Shown here piece by piece: positions 43,902 through 52,985 of a DNA stretch of 64,000 nucleotides (position 1 is its first letter; every line of letters starts with the position of its first letter). Below the pieces are notes generated by a model that was not told where the DNA came from, did not search any database, and saw only the letters and a program-made list of their open reading frames with translations. Source of the DNA: Streptomyces niger (GTDB taxonomy: Bacteria; Actinomycetota; Actinomycetes; Streptomycetales; Streptomycetaceae). Where the stretch lies: contig NZ_JOFQ01000012.1 in NCBI RefSeq assembly GCF_000718305.1, positions 1-64,000 of the forward strand, read 5' to 3'. The position numbers and the translations under genes were made by a program.

Positions 43902-44195
43902 ATGACGAACGCGCAAATGTGGGCCCTGATCGTCGGGTTCCTCTCCCCCCTCCTGATCTCCGTCGTCAACCGACCCCACTGGTCCAGCGCCATCCGCGCC
44001 TCCGTACAAGTGGCCGTCTCGGTCCTCGTCGGCCTCGGCACGGCCTACTTCGCGGGCGACTTCGCGGGAAAAGACATCGTCACCAGCATCCTCATCGCCT
44101 CCGTATCCGCCATCAGCGCTTACAAAGGCATCTTCAAGCCCACCGGAATGTCCCCCGCCGTGGAACGCATGACCTCACCCGCCCCACGCGCCTGA
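43902..44195 (+). CDS. Holin-like small membrane protein
   Basis: A 97-residue protein with an N-terminal hydrophobic helix (WALIVGFLSPLLISVV), a charged turn (NRPHWSS) and a second hydrophobic region (VAVSVLVGLGTAYFAG), then ASVSAISAYKGIFKPTG. This resembles small phage-type holins of actinobacteria. ATG 43902 has no clear ribosome site, so it may be leaderless. No lysin or other phage gene is nearby. Moderate certainty that it is expressed. Confidence 0.55.
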   Translation: MTNAQMWALIVGFLSPLLISVVNRPHWSSAIRASVQVAVSVLVGLGTAYFAGDFAGKDIVTSILIASVSAISAYKGIFKPTGMSPAVERMTSPAPRA

Positions 44196-44446
44196 CCAGC
44201 AACAGGGCCGAACAGTGCCCCGGTGCGAGCTACGGCCGACGAGCGCCGCACCGCCCGGCTTTCCTGACCGCCGTACGCCCGAGGTGAGGTGCTGAACGGC
44301 GGCGGAAAGCCGGTACCAGGCGGTGGGCGCGGGCGCGAGGGGTTGACGGCGGGCGGAGGCGAGCGGGCGGGAGCGCCCGTATGTGGCGCGTTTCCGTGGC
44401 AGGGTGTTGCGGGCAACTCACAGGGGTCTAGGGATGAGGGGGAACC

Positions 44447-45724
44447 GTGATCGTCTGGCTGAACGGCGCGTTCGGTGCGGGCAAGACCACCGCGGCACAG
44501 GAACTCTTGGACCTGCTCCCCGGGAGCACGCTCTTCGATCCCGAGCTGGTCGGCCGTGGGCTGAAGGAGATGCTGCCGGCCAAGCGGCTGGACGACGTCG
44601 ACGACCTCCAGGACCTGTCGTCCTGGCGCAGACTCGTCGTCGACGCGGCCGCCGCGCTGCTCACGGAGGTACCGGGTCCGCTGATCACGCCGATGACCCT
44701 GCTCCGCCAGGAGTACCGCGACGAGATCTTCGGCGGCCTGGCCGCTCGTCGCATACCGGTACGCCATGTCCTGCTGCATGCGGAGGAAACGATCCTTCGG
44801 GACCGGATCGCCCTCCGGGAGGAGCGGGAGGAGTGGGAAGACCGGGAAACGCGGGACCGGCAGGAAGAGGGGGCAGAGCGGGAAGACCGGGAAGACCGGG
44901 AAGGGACCGCGGTGAACGGGGCGGTCGTGGCGAGCGGACCGGTCGCTCCGGTCACTCCGGACGGGTCGAGCGGGCGGAGCGGGCCGAGCGGGCGGGAGGA
45001 TTCCTCCGCTTTCGGGCCTCCGGGAGCGGGTTCCGGAGCGGTGGCCGATCCCGGGTCCGATACCGGGTCCGATACCGGGAGGGCCGCGGCCGCTCGTACG
45101 CGGACGTGGAGCCTGGCGCACCTGGCGCCGTACCGGGAGGCGCTGGCCTGGCTCCGTACGGACGCGCACGTCATCGACACCTCCGCGATCGGGCCGCGGC
45201 AGACGGCCGAGCGCATCGCCGAGGCCGTGCGGAACGGCAGCGGCGCCTGCGACATCGTGCAGACGCCGGAGCCGACCGCGGAGACCCTGGCCGCCGGCGT
45301 ACTGCTCTTCGACGAGGAGGACCGGGTCCTGCTGGTGGACCCGACGTACAAACCCGGCTGGGAGTTTCCCGGCGGCGTGGTGGAACCGGGCGAGCCGCCG
45401 GCCCGGGCCGGCGTACGGGAGGTGACCGAGGAACTGGGCATCCTGCTCCCCACCATGCCGCGTCTGCTGGTGCTGGACTGGGAGGCACCGGTGCCGCCCG
45501 GGTTCGGCGGCCTGCGGCTGCTGTTCGACGGCGGTCGTTTGCCCGACGAGCAGATACGGGACCTGCAGCTGCCGGGGTCGGAGCTCCGCGCCTGGCGCTT
45601 CGTCACGGAGGAGGAGGCCGAGTCGATGCTGCCACCGGTGCGCTGGAACCGCCTCCGGTGGGCCTTGCGCGCCCGCGCACAGAACCGGACGCTCAACCTG
45701 GAGGCAGGCGTTCCGGTGGGGTGA
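44447..45724 (+). CDS. P-loop ATPase/kinase-like domain fused to a Nudix hydrolase
   Basis: A 425-residue two-domain protein. Residues 1-110 form an AAA/adenylate-kinase-like P-loop domain: WLNGAFGAGKTTAAQEL (Walker A 8-15), then LITPMTLLRQEYRDEIFGGL. Residues 120-215 form a hydrophilic linker, first Glu/Arg/Asp-rich, then Gly/Ser/Pro-rich with a GSDT repeat. From about 280 a Nudix domain carries GGVVEPGEPPARAGVREVTE and then ELG, a complete GX5EX7REUXEEXGU box. It probably hydrolyses a nucleoside diphosphate derivative; the P-loop part may phosphorylate or sense. GTG 44447. Confidence 0.87.
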   Translation: MIVWLNGAFGAGKTTAAQELLDLLPGSTLFDPELVGRGLKEMLPAKRLDDVDDLQDLSSWRRLVVDAAAALLTEVPGPLITPMTLLRQEYRDEIFGGLAARRIPVRHVLLHAEETILRDRIALREEREEWEDRETRDRQEEGAEREDREDREGTAVNGAVVASGPVAPVTPDGSSGRSGPSGREDSSAFGPPGAGSGAVADPGSDTGSDTGRAAAARTRTWSLAHLAPYREALAWLRTDAHVIDTSAIGPRQTAERIAEAVRNGSGACDIVQTPEPTAETLAAGVLLFDEEDRVLLVDPTYKPGWEFPGGVVEPGEPPARAGVREVTEELGILLPTMPRLLVLDWEAPVPPGFGGLRLLFDGGRLPDEQIRDLQLPGSELRAWRFVTEEEAESMLPPVRWNRLRWALRARAQNRTLNLEAGVPVG

Positions 45725-45758
45725 GGGGCAGAGGGGACGGCCGGACGGGGCCGGGGGT

Positions 45759-45803
45759 GGGGGCGGAGGCGGGGTGAAACCGCTGCACTCCGCCTCCGCC
45801 CCC
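45759..45803. terminator. Bidirectional hairpin between Nudix and M20 genes
   Basis: GGGGGCGGAGGCGG and its exact complement form a 14-bp stem with a 17-nt loop, midway between two convergent genes. Confidence 0.7.
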
Positions 45804-45843
45804 TACGTCCCCGCGCCCCCCTACGCTCCCGGCCTACGCGCCG

Positions 45844-47211
45844 TTACGCCTCCGCCTTGCTTCCCGCGTACTTCTGGAGGAACAGCGCCTCCGCGAGCGA
45901 CAGCCGCTCCAGCTCCTCCGGGGACACGCTCTCGTTCACCGCGTGGATCTGCGCCTCCGGCTCGCTGAGGCCGATCAGCAGGATCTCCGCCTCCGGGTAG
46001 AGCCCGCCGAGCGTGTTGCACAGCGGGATCGAGCCGCCCATGCCGGCGGACTGCATCTCCGTGCCGTCGTACGCCTCACGGAGCGCCGCAGCCATCGACT
46101 CGTACGCCGGGCTGCCGAGGTCCGCGCTGAACGGCTGGCCCTGGCCGATCTGCTCGACCGTCACCCGGGCGCCCCACGGCGCGGCCGACTCCAGGTGCGC
46201 GGTGAGCAGCTTGGCGGCCTCGGCGGCGTCCTGGCCCGGGGGGACCCGGAGGCTCACCTTCGCCCGCGCGCTCGCCTGTACGGACGGGGTGGCGCCGACG
46301 ACCGGCGGGCAGTCGATGCCGATGACGGTGACGGCGGGCCGGGCCCAGATGCGGTCCGCGACGGTGCCGGAACCGATCAGCTCCACGCCGTCCAGCACCT
46401 TGGCGTCCTCGCGGAACTCCGCCTCGTCGTACTGGAGGCCGTCCCAGGTGCCCTCCGCCGCCAGCCCCTCGATCGTCGTCGAGCCGTCCTCGGCGCGCAG
46501 CGAGTCCAGGATGCGGATCAGCGCGGCGAGCGCGTCCGGCGCGGCACCGCCGAACTGTCCCGAGTGCAGGTTGCCCGCCAGCGTGTCCACCTGGACGCGG
46601 AGCATCGCCATGCCGCGCAGCGAGGCGGTGACGGTCGGCAGGCCGACGCGGAAGTTGCCGGTGTCGCCGATGACGATGGCGTCGGCGGTGAGCAGGTCGG
46701 GGTGGGCCTCGGCGTACCGCTCCAGGCCACCGGTGCCCTGCTCCTCCGAGCCCTCGGCGATCACCTTGACGTTGACCGGCACCCCGCCGTGCTCCTTGAG
46801 CGCGCGCAGCGCCGTCAGGTGCATGATCAGGCCGCCCTTGCAGTCGGCGGTGCCGCGCCCGTACCACCGGCCGTCGCGCTCGGTCAGCTCGAACGGCGGG
46901 CTGAGCCAGGCGCTCTCGTCCAGCGGCGGCTGCACGTCGTAGTGCGCGTAGAGCAGGACGGTGGGGGCGCCGGCCGGGCCGGGCAGGAAGCCGTAGACGG
47001 ACTCGGTGCCGTCCGGCGTCTCCAGGATCGCGATGTCCTCGAAGCCCTCCGCCCGCAGCGCGTCCGCTATCCACCGGGCCGCGGCCTCGCACTCGCTCTT
47101 CGGGAACTGCGCGGGGTCGGCGACCGACCTGAAGGCCACCAGCTCGGTCAGTTCGGCCCTGGCGCGGGACTGCAGTGCGGCGACGGTGGTGGCGAGCGGG
47201 CTGTCAGGCAT
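45844..47211 (-). CDS. M20-family dipeptidase
   Basis: A 455-residue zinc peptidase. Metal ligands are visible in LLYAHYDVQPP (His, Asp), GRGTADCKGG (bridging Asp), VIAEGSEEQGTGG (catalytic Glu and ligand Glu), VIGDTG, and IHAVNESVSPE (C-terminal His). A dimerisation lid lies around residues 200-310. It should cleave dipeptides or small acylated amino acids in the cytoplasm. ATG 47211. Confidence 0.92.
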   Translation of the reverse strand: MPDSPLATTVAALQSRARAELTELVAFRSVADPAQFPKSECEAAARWIADALRAEGFEDIAILETPDGTESVYGFLPGPAGAPTVLLYAHYDVQPPLDESAWLSPPFELTERDGRWYGRGTADCKGGLIMHLTALRALKEHGGVPVNVKVIAEGSEEQGTGGLERYAEAHPDLLTADAIVIGDTGNFRVGLPTVTASLRGMAMLRVQVDTLAGNLHSGQFGGAAPDALAALIRILDSLRAEDGSTTIEGLAAEGTWDGLQYDEAEFREDAKVLDGVELIGSGTVADRIWARPAVTVIGIDCPPVVGATPSVQASARAKVSLRVPPGQDAAEAAKLLTAHLESAAPWGARVTVEQIGQGQPFSADLGSPAYESMAAALREAYDGTEMQSAGMGGSIPLCNTLGGLYPEAEILLIGLSEPEAQIHAVNESVSPEELERLSLAEALFLQKYAGSKAEA

Positions 47212-47533
47212 GGAACGCTCCTTCTGGGCGCGACGTTGTCCTGGTGGACGGTGTCCGCGCGGCCCGCCCGGGCCGTGGTCGAAGGGTGGAGCCAGGCGTC
47301 CGGAGCGGCGCGGATGCCGTCCGTGAGTGTCGTACGGCGTGCGTCACGGCAATGCGCCAGGGCATGTGTCATGGCACGCGTCCGTGTGTCCGTACGTTAC
47401 GCGTCCGTACGTAGGGGATGGTGCCTCCGATCTTCCCACAGGCACCTCCGCGATCAGCGAGCCGTAGGATGCGGGCGGTACGCGCGGCCGCCGGGCTCCC
47501 GTCGGGACCGGGCCGGCTGGGCTCGTTCGGGGG

Positions 47534-47615
47534 CCGGTCTCGTGCCGGGTCGGACTCGTGCCGGGCCGGTCTCGTGCCCGGGCCGGACTCGTGCCCGAGC
47601 CGGACTCGTGCCGTG
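47534..47615. repeat. Five 16-17 bp tandem repeats
   Basis: (c/t)CGG(t/a)CTCGTGCC recurs at 47534, 47550, 47566, 47583 and 47600. It lies upstream of the geranylgeranyl-reductase-like gene. The 47212-47665 gap otherwise contains the two divergent promoter regions and no gene. Confidence 0.85.
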
Positions 47616-47665
47616 GGTGAGTGCCAGGTAACCGTGCCAGGGATCGATCGGGAGTAGCAGCACAG

Positions 47666-48868
47666 GTGAGCAGCGAGAGCGCAGACCGGGACGGCCGGAC
47701 GGTGTGGGACGTGGTGGTGGTCGGCGCGGGGCCAGCGGGCGCCTCGGCGGCCTACGCCGCGGCCTGTACGGGACGCAGCGTCCTCATCCTGGAGAAGGCC
47801 GAACTTCCCCGCTACAAGACCTGCGGCGGAGGCATCATCGGCCCCTCGCGCGACGCGCTCCCGCCCGGCTTCGAGCTGCCGCTGCGGGACCGCGTGCACG
47901 CCGTGACGTTCTCCCTGAACGGCCGGCTGACGCGCACGCGGCGCTCCCGGCAGATGCTCTTCGGTCTCATCAACCGCCCCGAGTTCGACGCCCAGCTCGT
48001 CGAGGCCGCACAGAAGGCGGGCGCCGAGCTGCGTACGGGCGTCACGGTCAGCCGCGTCGAGCAGCACGGGAACGCCGTCCCCGACCGCCGTACGGTCGCC
48101 GTCGTACTGAGCGGCGGCGAGACGGTGCTCGCGCGGGCGGTGGTCGGCGCCGACGGCAGCGCGAGCCGGATAGGCGCGCACGTCGGGGTCAAGCTCGACC
48201 AGGTCGATCTGGGGCTGGAAGCGGAGATCCCGGTGCCGCCGACCGTCGCCGAGGACTGGGCGGGGCGGGTGCTCATCGACTGGGGACCGATCCCGGGCAG
48301 CTACGGCTGGGTCTTCCCCAAGGGCGACACGCTGACCGTCGGCGTCATCTCCGCGCGGGGCGAGGGCGCCGCCACCAAGCGGTACTTGGAAGACTTCATC
48401 GCGCGGCTCGGCCTCGCCGGCTTCGAGCCGAGCATCTCGTCGGGGCACCTGACACGGTGCCGCGACGAGGACTCGCCGCTGTCCCGGGGCCGGGTGCTGG
48501 TCTGCGGGGACGCGGCCGGGCTGCTGGAGCCGTGGACCCGCGAGGGCATCTCCTTCGCGCTGCGGTCGGGCCGGCTGGCGGGGGAGTGGGCGGTACGGGT
48601 CGCCGAGGCGCACGACGCGGTCGACGCGCGGCGCCAGGCGCTCAACTACGCCTTCGCGATCAAGGCCGGGCTGGGCGTCGAGATGAGCGTGGGCCGCCGG
48701 ATGCTGGCCGTCTTCTCGCGTCGGCCGGGCGTCCTGCACGCCGCGATCACCGGCTTCCGCCCGGCGTGGAACGCCTTCGCGAAGATCACCCGAGGCACCA
48801 CCACCCTCGCCGAGATCGTCCGCACCCACCCGCTGGCCCACCGAGCCCTGTCGGCGCTGGATCGGTAG
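47666..48868 (+). CDS. Geranylgeranyl reductase family flavoprotein
   Basis: A 400-residue FAD enzyme. FAD motifs: VVVVGAGPAGASAAYAAA near residue 12, LEKAELPRYKTCGGGI, and CGDAAGLLEPWTREGISFAL. The family reduces isoprenoid double bonds (for example menaquinone or phospholipid tails) or acts on other lipids. GTG 47666 with GGGAG upstream is preferred; the frame extends to 47621 without a site. No signal or membrane segment. Its stop lies in a 15-bp repeat array. Substrate not evident from neighbours. Confidence 0.88.
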   Translation: MSSESADRDGRTVWDVVVVGAGPAGASAAYAAACTGRSVLILEKAELPRYKTCGGGIIGPSRDALPPGFELPLRDRVHAVTFSLNGRLTRTRRSRQMLFGLINRPEFDAQLVEAAQKAGAELRTGVTVSRVEQHGNAVPDRRTVAVVLSGGETVLARAVVGADGSASRIGAHVGVKLDQVDLGLEAEIPVPPTVAEDWAGRVLIDWGPIPGSYGWVFPKGDTLTVGVISARGEGAATKRYLEDFIARLGLAGFEPSISSGHLTRCRDEDSPLSRGRVLVCGDAAGLLEPWTREGISFALRSGRLAGEWAVRVAEAHDAVDARRQALNYAFAIKAGLGVEMSVGRRMLAVFSRRPGVLHAAITGFRPAWNAFAKITRGTTTLAEIVRTHPLAHRALSALDR

Positions 48869-48916
48869 GAACTGGGCGGGGCAGAGCTGGGCGGGACGGG
48901 GCTGGACGGGGCGGGC
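48857..48916. repeat. 4 x 15 bp tandem repeat over a stop codon
   Basis: Four degenerate units CTGGRYSGG... start at 48857, 48872, 48887 and 48902; the first contains the TAG (48866-48868) of the flavoprotein gene. Confidence 0.75.
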
Positions 48917-48943
48917 TCAGCGGTCCCGCGCGGGGTCGGGCCC

Positions 48944-49190
48944 GTGTGCGGTCCGGGTCCGTGTGTGGTCCGGGTCCGTGTGTGGCCTGGGTCTGTGTGT
49001 GGTGGATCTGTGCGGTCCGGGCTCGTGTGGGGCTTCGCCGCGGGGGCGTGGCCGGCGGCTGGTGATCGGTGGCCGGTGGTCGGCGGCTGGTGGCTGGTGG
49101 CCCGGTCGTCGGGTTTGTCGTCGAGTTCGGTGTCGGGTTCGTCGTCGGGTTGGTTGAGGGGTTGGTTGTCAGTTCGGTCGTCGGGTCGGC
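48944..49190. repeat. GT-rich tandem repeat region
   Basis: Units GTGTGTGGTCCGGGTCC (17 bp) run from 48944 through about 49031. A second, more degenerate region of GTCGTCGGGTT-type repeats spans about 49090-49190. The plus strand is strikingly rich in G and T. No protein-coding gene is supported between 48869 and 49232; the minus-strand frame is low-complexity Pro/Thr/Asp. Confidence 0.8.
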
Positions 49191-49232
49191 TGAGGTGGCT
49201 GCTCGGCCGAGGTAGCGGTTCCGCCGAGCTGC

Positions 49233-49787
49233 TCACTCGGCCAGGGCGATCCGGAAGACCGGGTGGTTCGGGGCGGCTGCGAGCAGGTCGTCGTCGGTCG
49301 AACGGGCCATCACCTCGCCGAAGTACTGCTTCACCTCCCAGCCCCAGCGCTCCAGATACGTCCGCAGGATCGCGGGCGTCTCGGCCGGTGGTACCTCCAC
49401 GGCCGTGAACGCGCGGGTCCTGCGCCCCACCCGCAACTGCCCGCCGCCGGCCGCCCGCATGTTGCGTACCCACTCGGAGTGCCCGCGCGCCGAGACGAGG
49501 TACTGGGCACCCTCGAACGTCAACGGGTTCACCGGCACCCGCCGCCACTCGCCGCTCTTCCGGCCCCGTACGGCGAGATCCGCACTGCCGGCCAGGCTGA
49601 TACCGCGCCGCGCCAACCAGCCGACCAACGCATTGAGCCGAGCACCGAACCGACCGGGCTTGAGATACCGCTGAGACTGGCGGGCCTGCCCGGACTGATG
49701 GGCCTGCCCGTCCTGCCCGGCTTGCCCGGCCTGATCGGCCTGTGCGGGCTGGTGGGATTCGGGCTGCGGCGACTGGTTGTCGATCAT
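49233..49787 (-). CDS. F420-dependent nitroreductase/quinone reductase family (Ddn-like)
   Basis: A 184-residue protein of the deazaflavin-dependent split-barrel family. Core: RFGARLNALVGWLARRGIS, RGRKSGEWRRVPVNPLTFEG, YLVSARGHSEWVRNMRAAGG. The first 40 residues are Gln/Ala/Gly-rich (QADQAGQAGQDGQAHQSGQA) and lack family resemblance; they may be disordered. It should use F420H2 to reduce quinones, enones or nitro compounds. ATG 49787. Divergent from a TetR gene with palindromes between, so probably under its repression. Confidence 0.88.
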   Translation of the reverse strand: MIDNQSPQPESHQPAQADQAGQAGQDGQAHQSGQARQSQRYLKPGRFGARLNALVGWLARRGISLAGSADLAVRGRKSGEWRRVPVNPLTFEGAQYLVSARGHSEWVRNMRAAGGGQLRVGRRTRAFTAVEVPPAETPAILRTYLERWGWEVKQYFGEVMARSTDDDLLAAAPNHPVFRIALAE

Positions 49788-49847
49788 GGAGCGTCCTTTC
49801 CTCGTGATGGAACGGGGAGGGCGGTGGCTGGAGCAGCGATGCTTTTC

Positions 49848-49918
49848 GAGAGCGGTGCTCTCGTTTCACGTAAGAGCAGTGTGCAAGCATCGGTGCGCCA
49901 AAGCAAGAGCAGTGCTCT
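49848..49918. promoter_or_regulatory. Twin TetR-type operators
   Basis: GAGAGC-GGT-GCTCTC (49848-49862) and AGAGC-AGT-GCTCT (49906-49918) are perfect palindromes of the same type; a half-site AGAGCAGTGTGC lies between at about 49873. They sit in the 192-bp gap of the divergent reductase and TetR genes. Confidence 0.85.
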
Positions 49919-49979
49919 CAATCATGGATCGGCGCTCTCGTCGTTGGGCGGCGCTCCGGAACGTGACACACTGTTCCGC

Positions 49980-50753
49980 ATGACTGCGATCAAGGGAGCC
50001 AGGGAGCGGGCACGCGGGGAAATCACCGCCGCGATCAAGGACGAGGCCCGGCAGCAGCTCGCGGCCGAGGGCGCCGCGAAGCTGTCGTTGCGCGCCGTGG
50101 CCCGCGAACTCGGCATGGTCTCCTCAGCCCTCTACCGCTACTTCCCCAGCCGCGACGACCTGCTCACGGCCCTGATCCTCGATGCGTACAACGCCTTGGG
50201 GCAGGCCGCGGAAACCGCGCTCGCCGCAGTGGACACACAGGCCGGAACGGGAAGGGAAAGGGGGAGTGGTGGAAGGGGAGGTGGTGGCAGCGCGGCCGCC
50301 GGCGCGCCGCCCGCCGCCCGGTGGAGCGCCGTCTGCCACGCCGTGCGGGAGTGGGCGCTGGCGCACCCGCACGAGTACGCGCTGCTCTACGGGTCTCCCG
50401 TGCCCGGCTACCACGCACCCGACGCCACCGCCGAGCCCGCCGGCCGGGTGGCCCGCGCGCTGCTCGAGGTCGTACGGGACGCGTACGCGGCGGGGACGCT
50501 GCGCGAGCCGGCCGATCCGCTGCCGGACGCCGTGGTCGGCAACATGCTCGCGCTGGCCGCGGAACTGGACGTCGAGCTGCCCGCCGCGGTGACGACGCGG
50601 CTGGTCAGTGCTTGGGCGCAGCTGTTCGGGCTGGTGGGCTTCGAGACCTTCGGGCAGTTCAACCGGGTGATCGACGCCCGTGAGGAGTTCTTCGAGCAGT
50701 CCGCCCTGCAACTCGCCCGCTCGGTAGGACTGCCCGTACCCACGACACGTTGA
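49980..50753 (+). CDS. TetR-family regulator of the F420 reductase
   Basis: A 257-residue repressor. Helix-turn-helix: LSLRAVARELGMVSSALYRY, then FPSRDDLLTALI. A Gly/Arg-rich insertion (GTGRERGSGGRGGGGSAAAG, about residues 87-106) separates it from the C-terminal domain (TetR_C type: WALAHPHEYALLYGSPVPGY). ATG 49980. Divergent transcription and paired palindromes argue that it represses itself and the reductase. Its stop is in a 29-bp repeat array. Confidence 0.9.
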   Translation: MTAIKGARERARGEITAAIKDEARQQLAAEGAAKLSLRAVARELGMVSSALYRYFPSRDDLLTALILDAYNALGQAAETALAAVDTQAGTGRERGSGGRGGGGSAAAGAPPAARWSAVCHAVREWALAHPHEYALLYGSPVPGYHAPDATAEPAGRVARALLEVVRDAYAAGTLREPADPLPDAVVGNMLALAAELDVELPAAVTTRLVSAWAQLFGLVGFETFGQFNRVIDAREEFFEQSALQLARSVGLPVPTTR

Positions 50754-50848
50754 ACCGTCAACACGTTGAACCGCGCGCCGACTCCCGCAACACGCTGAAC
50801 CGCGCGCCGACTCCCGCAACACGTTCAACCGCGCGCCGACTCCCGCAA
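50746..50848. repeat. 29-bp tandem repeats over the TetR stop
   Basis: Three 29-bp units (50762-50790, 50791-50819, 50820-50848) beginning CACGYTSAACCGCGCGCC are nearly identical; a 16-bp shortened unit (50746-50761) holds the final Arg codon and TGA of the TetR gene. No spacers. Confidence 0.92.
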
Positions 50849-50947
50849 CACGTTGGGGCCCGAGGCGCGCCGTACTCCCACGGGAGTACCGCCGCACACC
50901 GCGTTCGGCGGACGTCGTGGGAGGCGGCAGCGGGCTAGCGTGGCCGT

Positions 50948-52323
50948 ATGGACAAGGGACGGCCGGCGTGGGTGCGGCACTGCCTCGCTCTCGTGCGCGG
51001 ACACCTCCCCGCGCCCGGGCCCCAGGGCGCGCCGCCGGTCTCGAAGTTCCGGGATCCGGCTACCGGTACGCCGCCCCGGCGCCCCGTCTCCGGTGTGCCG
51101 CCCCGCCGGCTTCCCTGGCGTTCGACGCTGATCGTCGCCGTCTTCGTGCAGGTCGGTACGCGGTTCGCCGCGCACGGTCAGCAGGAGCGGGCGGCGCTGG
51201 ACGGCACAGCCGTAGTGCTGTTGCTCGCGGGCTCCCTCCTGTTGCTCGCACGGCACCGATTCCCGGGCGCCGTCGCGTTCGGTACGGCGGTCGCGGCGGT
51301 GCTCTACCTCGGGGGCGGCTATCCGTACGGTCCGGTCTTCCTGCCCGTGGCGGTCGGCTGCTTCGCCGCCGTCGTGGCGGGGCGGCGCATCGCCGCGTGG
51401 AGCGCCGTGGGGCTGGTCTGGGCCGGGCACCTCGTCATTGCGCACTGGCTGTACCGGTGGCTGCCGCCCGGTACCGACGGCGCGGCGCCGTGGGGGCAGG
51501 AGCTGATCGTCACCGCCTGGGTGGTGGCGATCGTCGCCGCGTCCGAACTGGGCCGCGTACGCCGCGAACAGCTCGCCCACGCGCGGGCCGAGCGGGCCGC
51601 GGCGGAGCGGCGGCGGGCCGACGAGGAGCGGCTGCGGATCGCGCGCGAGCTGCACGACGTCCTCGCGCACAGCCTCTCCGTCATCAACGTCCAGGCCGGC
51701 GTCGGGCTCGCCCTGCTCGACGACGACCCCGAGCAGGCACGTACGGCCTTGACGACGATCAAGGGGGCCAGCAAGGAGGCGCTCGGCGAGGTGCGACAGG
51801 TGCTCGACACGCTGCGGGCGCCGGGGCGGGCGCCCAGGTCACCGGCGCCCGGACTCGCCCGGCTGTCCGAACTGACCGAGCAGGCGCGGAGCGCCGGGCT
51901 GGATGTGGCGGTGACGACCGAGGGCCGGGTGTCCGGGCTGCCGCCGGGCGCCGACCTCGCCGCATTCCGTATCTCCAGGAGGCGCTGACGAACATCGTGC
52001 GGCACTCCGGTGCGCGTACGGCACGTGTCCATGTGGCGCGTACGTCCGACGCCCTGCGCCTCCGTGTCGACGACGACGGCCCGGCCACCGGGAGCGGCCC
52101 GGCCCGCGGCGGGAAGGGCCCGGCCGGGGGCGCGAAGGGCCCGACCGTGGGCGGGAACGGCCTGGTCGGCATGCGGGAGCGGGCCGCCGCGCTCGGTGGC
52201 GAGGTCCGGGCGGGGCCGCGCGACGACGGTGGATTCACCGTGCGTGCCACCCTCCCCCTGCGGGGCGACGACGGTGCGGGCGGCGGCCGGACGGCCGCCG
52301 GGAACGAGGAGGAGAGCGCGTGA
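50948..52323 (+). pseudogene. Sensor histidine kinase (NarL-type), frameshifted
   Basis: From ATG 50948 the frame encodes four to five membrane helices, a coiled linker (REQLAHARAERAAAERRRAD) and the dimerisation/phosphoacceptor motif IARELHDVLAHSLSVI (HisKA_3). It runs to DLAAFRIS and stops at 51988. The ATP-binding domain continues in the -1 frame: QEALTNIVRHSGARTA, VDDDGPA, NGLVGMRERAAALGGEV. Family members read ...YRIVQEALTN; one missing base after 51973 (ATC-TCC for ATC-GTC-C) explains the break. Downstream it overlaps the response regulator start (GTGA). Broken unless the base is a sequencing error. Confidence 0.85.
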
Positions 52324-52985
52324 TCCGGGTACTGCTCGCCGACGACCAGGTGCTCGTACGGGCCGGCTTCCGGGCGCTGCTGGCCGCGCAGCCCGACATC
52401 GAGGTGGTAGGCGAGGCCGCCGACGGTGCCGAGGCGCTGGCGGCCGTGCGGGAACTGCGGCCGGACGTCGTGCTCATGGACATCCGGATGCCGGTCGTGG
52501 ACGGGCTCGCCGCCACCCGGCGGATCACCGGGGACGAACGGCTGGCTGCGGTGAAGGTGGTCATGCTGACCACCTTCGAGCTGGACGAGTACGTTTTCGA
52601 GGCGATCCGCTCGGGGGCCTCCGGCTTCCTCGTCAAGGACACCGAGCCCGACGAACTGCTGCGCGCCGTACGCGCGGTGGTGGCCGGTGACGCGCTGCTG
52701 TCCCCGGGGGTGACCCGGCGCCTGATCGCGGAGTTCGCCGCCCGGTCGAAGGAGCCGGCCGCTGCGGAGGGGCTGGAGCGGCTGACGGAACGGGAACGGG
52801 AGGTGATGGCGCTGGTCGGCATCGGGCTCTCCAACGAGGAGATCGCGCGCCGGCTCGTCGTCAGCCCGCTCACGGCGAAGACGCACGTCAGCCGCACGAT
52901 GGTGAAGCTCGGCGCCCGCGACCGGGCGCAACTGGTCGTGCTGGCCTACGAGTGCGGGCTGGTGCGCCCCGGATGGCTGGGCTGA
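52320..52985 (+). CDS. NarL/FixJ-family response regulator
   Basis: A 221-residue DNA-binding response regulator. Receiver domain: [14 protein letters not shown] (acidic pair), [13 protein letters not shown] (phospho-Asp in MDIRMP) and LVKD (Lys). LuxR helix-turn-helix: [20 protein letters not shown] and [23 protein letters not shown] 52320 overlaps the kinase stop by 4 nt, so the two were a coupled pair. With the kinase frameshifted it may be an orphan in this strain. Confidence 0.93.
   Translation: MIRVLLADDQVLVRAGFRALLAAQPDIEVVGEAADGAEALAAVRELRPDVVLMDIRMPVVDGLAATRRITGDERLAAVKVVMLTTFELDEYVFEAIRSGASGFLVKDTEPDELLRAVRAVVAGDALLSPGVTRRLIAEFAARSKEPAAAEGLERLTEREREVMALVGIGLSNEEIARRLVVSPLTAKTHVSRTMVKLGARDRAQLVVLAYECGLVRPGWLG

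Noticed and set aside
50746..50848. 29-bp repeats as a possible CRISPR array
   Set aside because: The units are head-to-tail with no spacers, the first overlaps a stop codon and no cas genes are near. It is a simple tandem duplication.
51960..51990. Programmed -1 frameshift in the histidine kinase, helped by AGGAGG
   Set aside because: No slippery heptamer or following structure is present, and family sequences need exactly one extra base here. A simple deletion is more likely.
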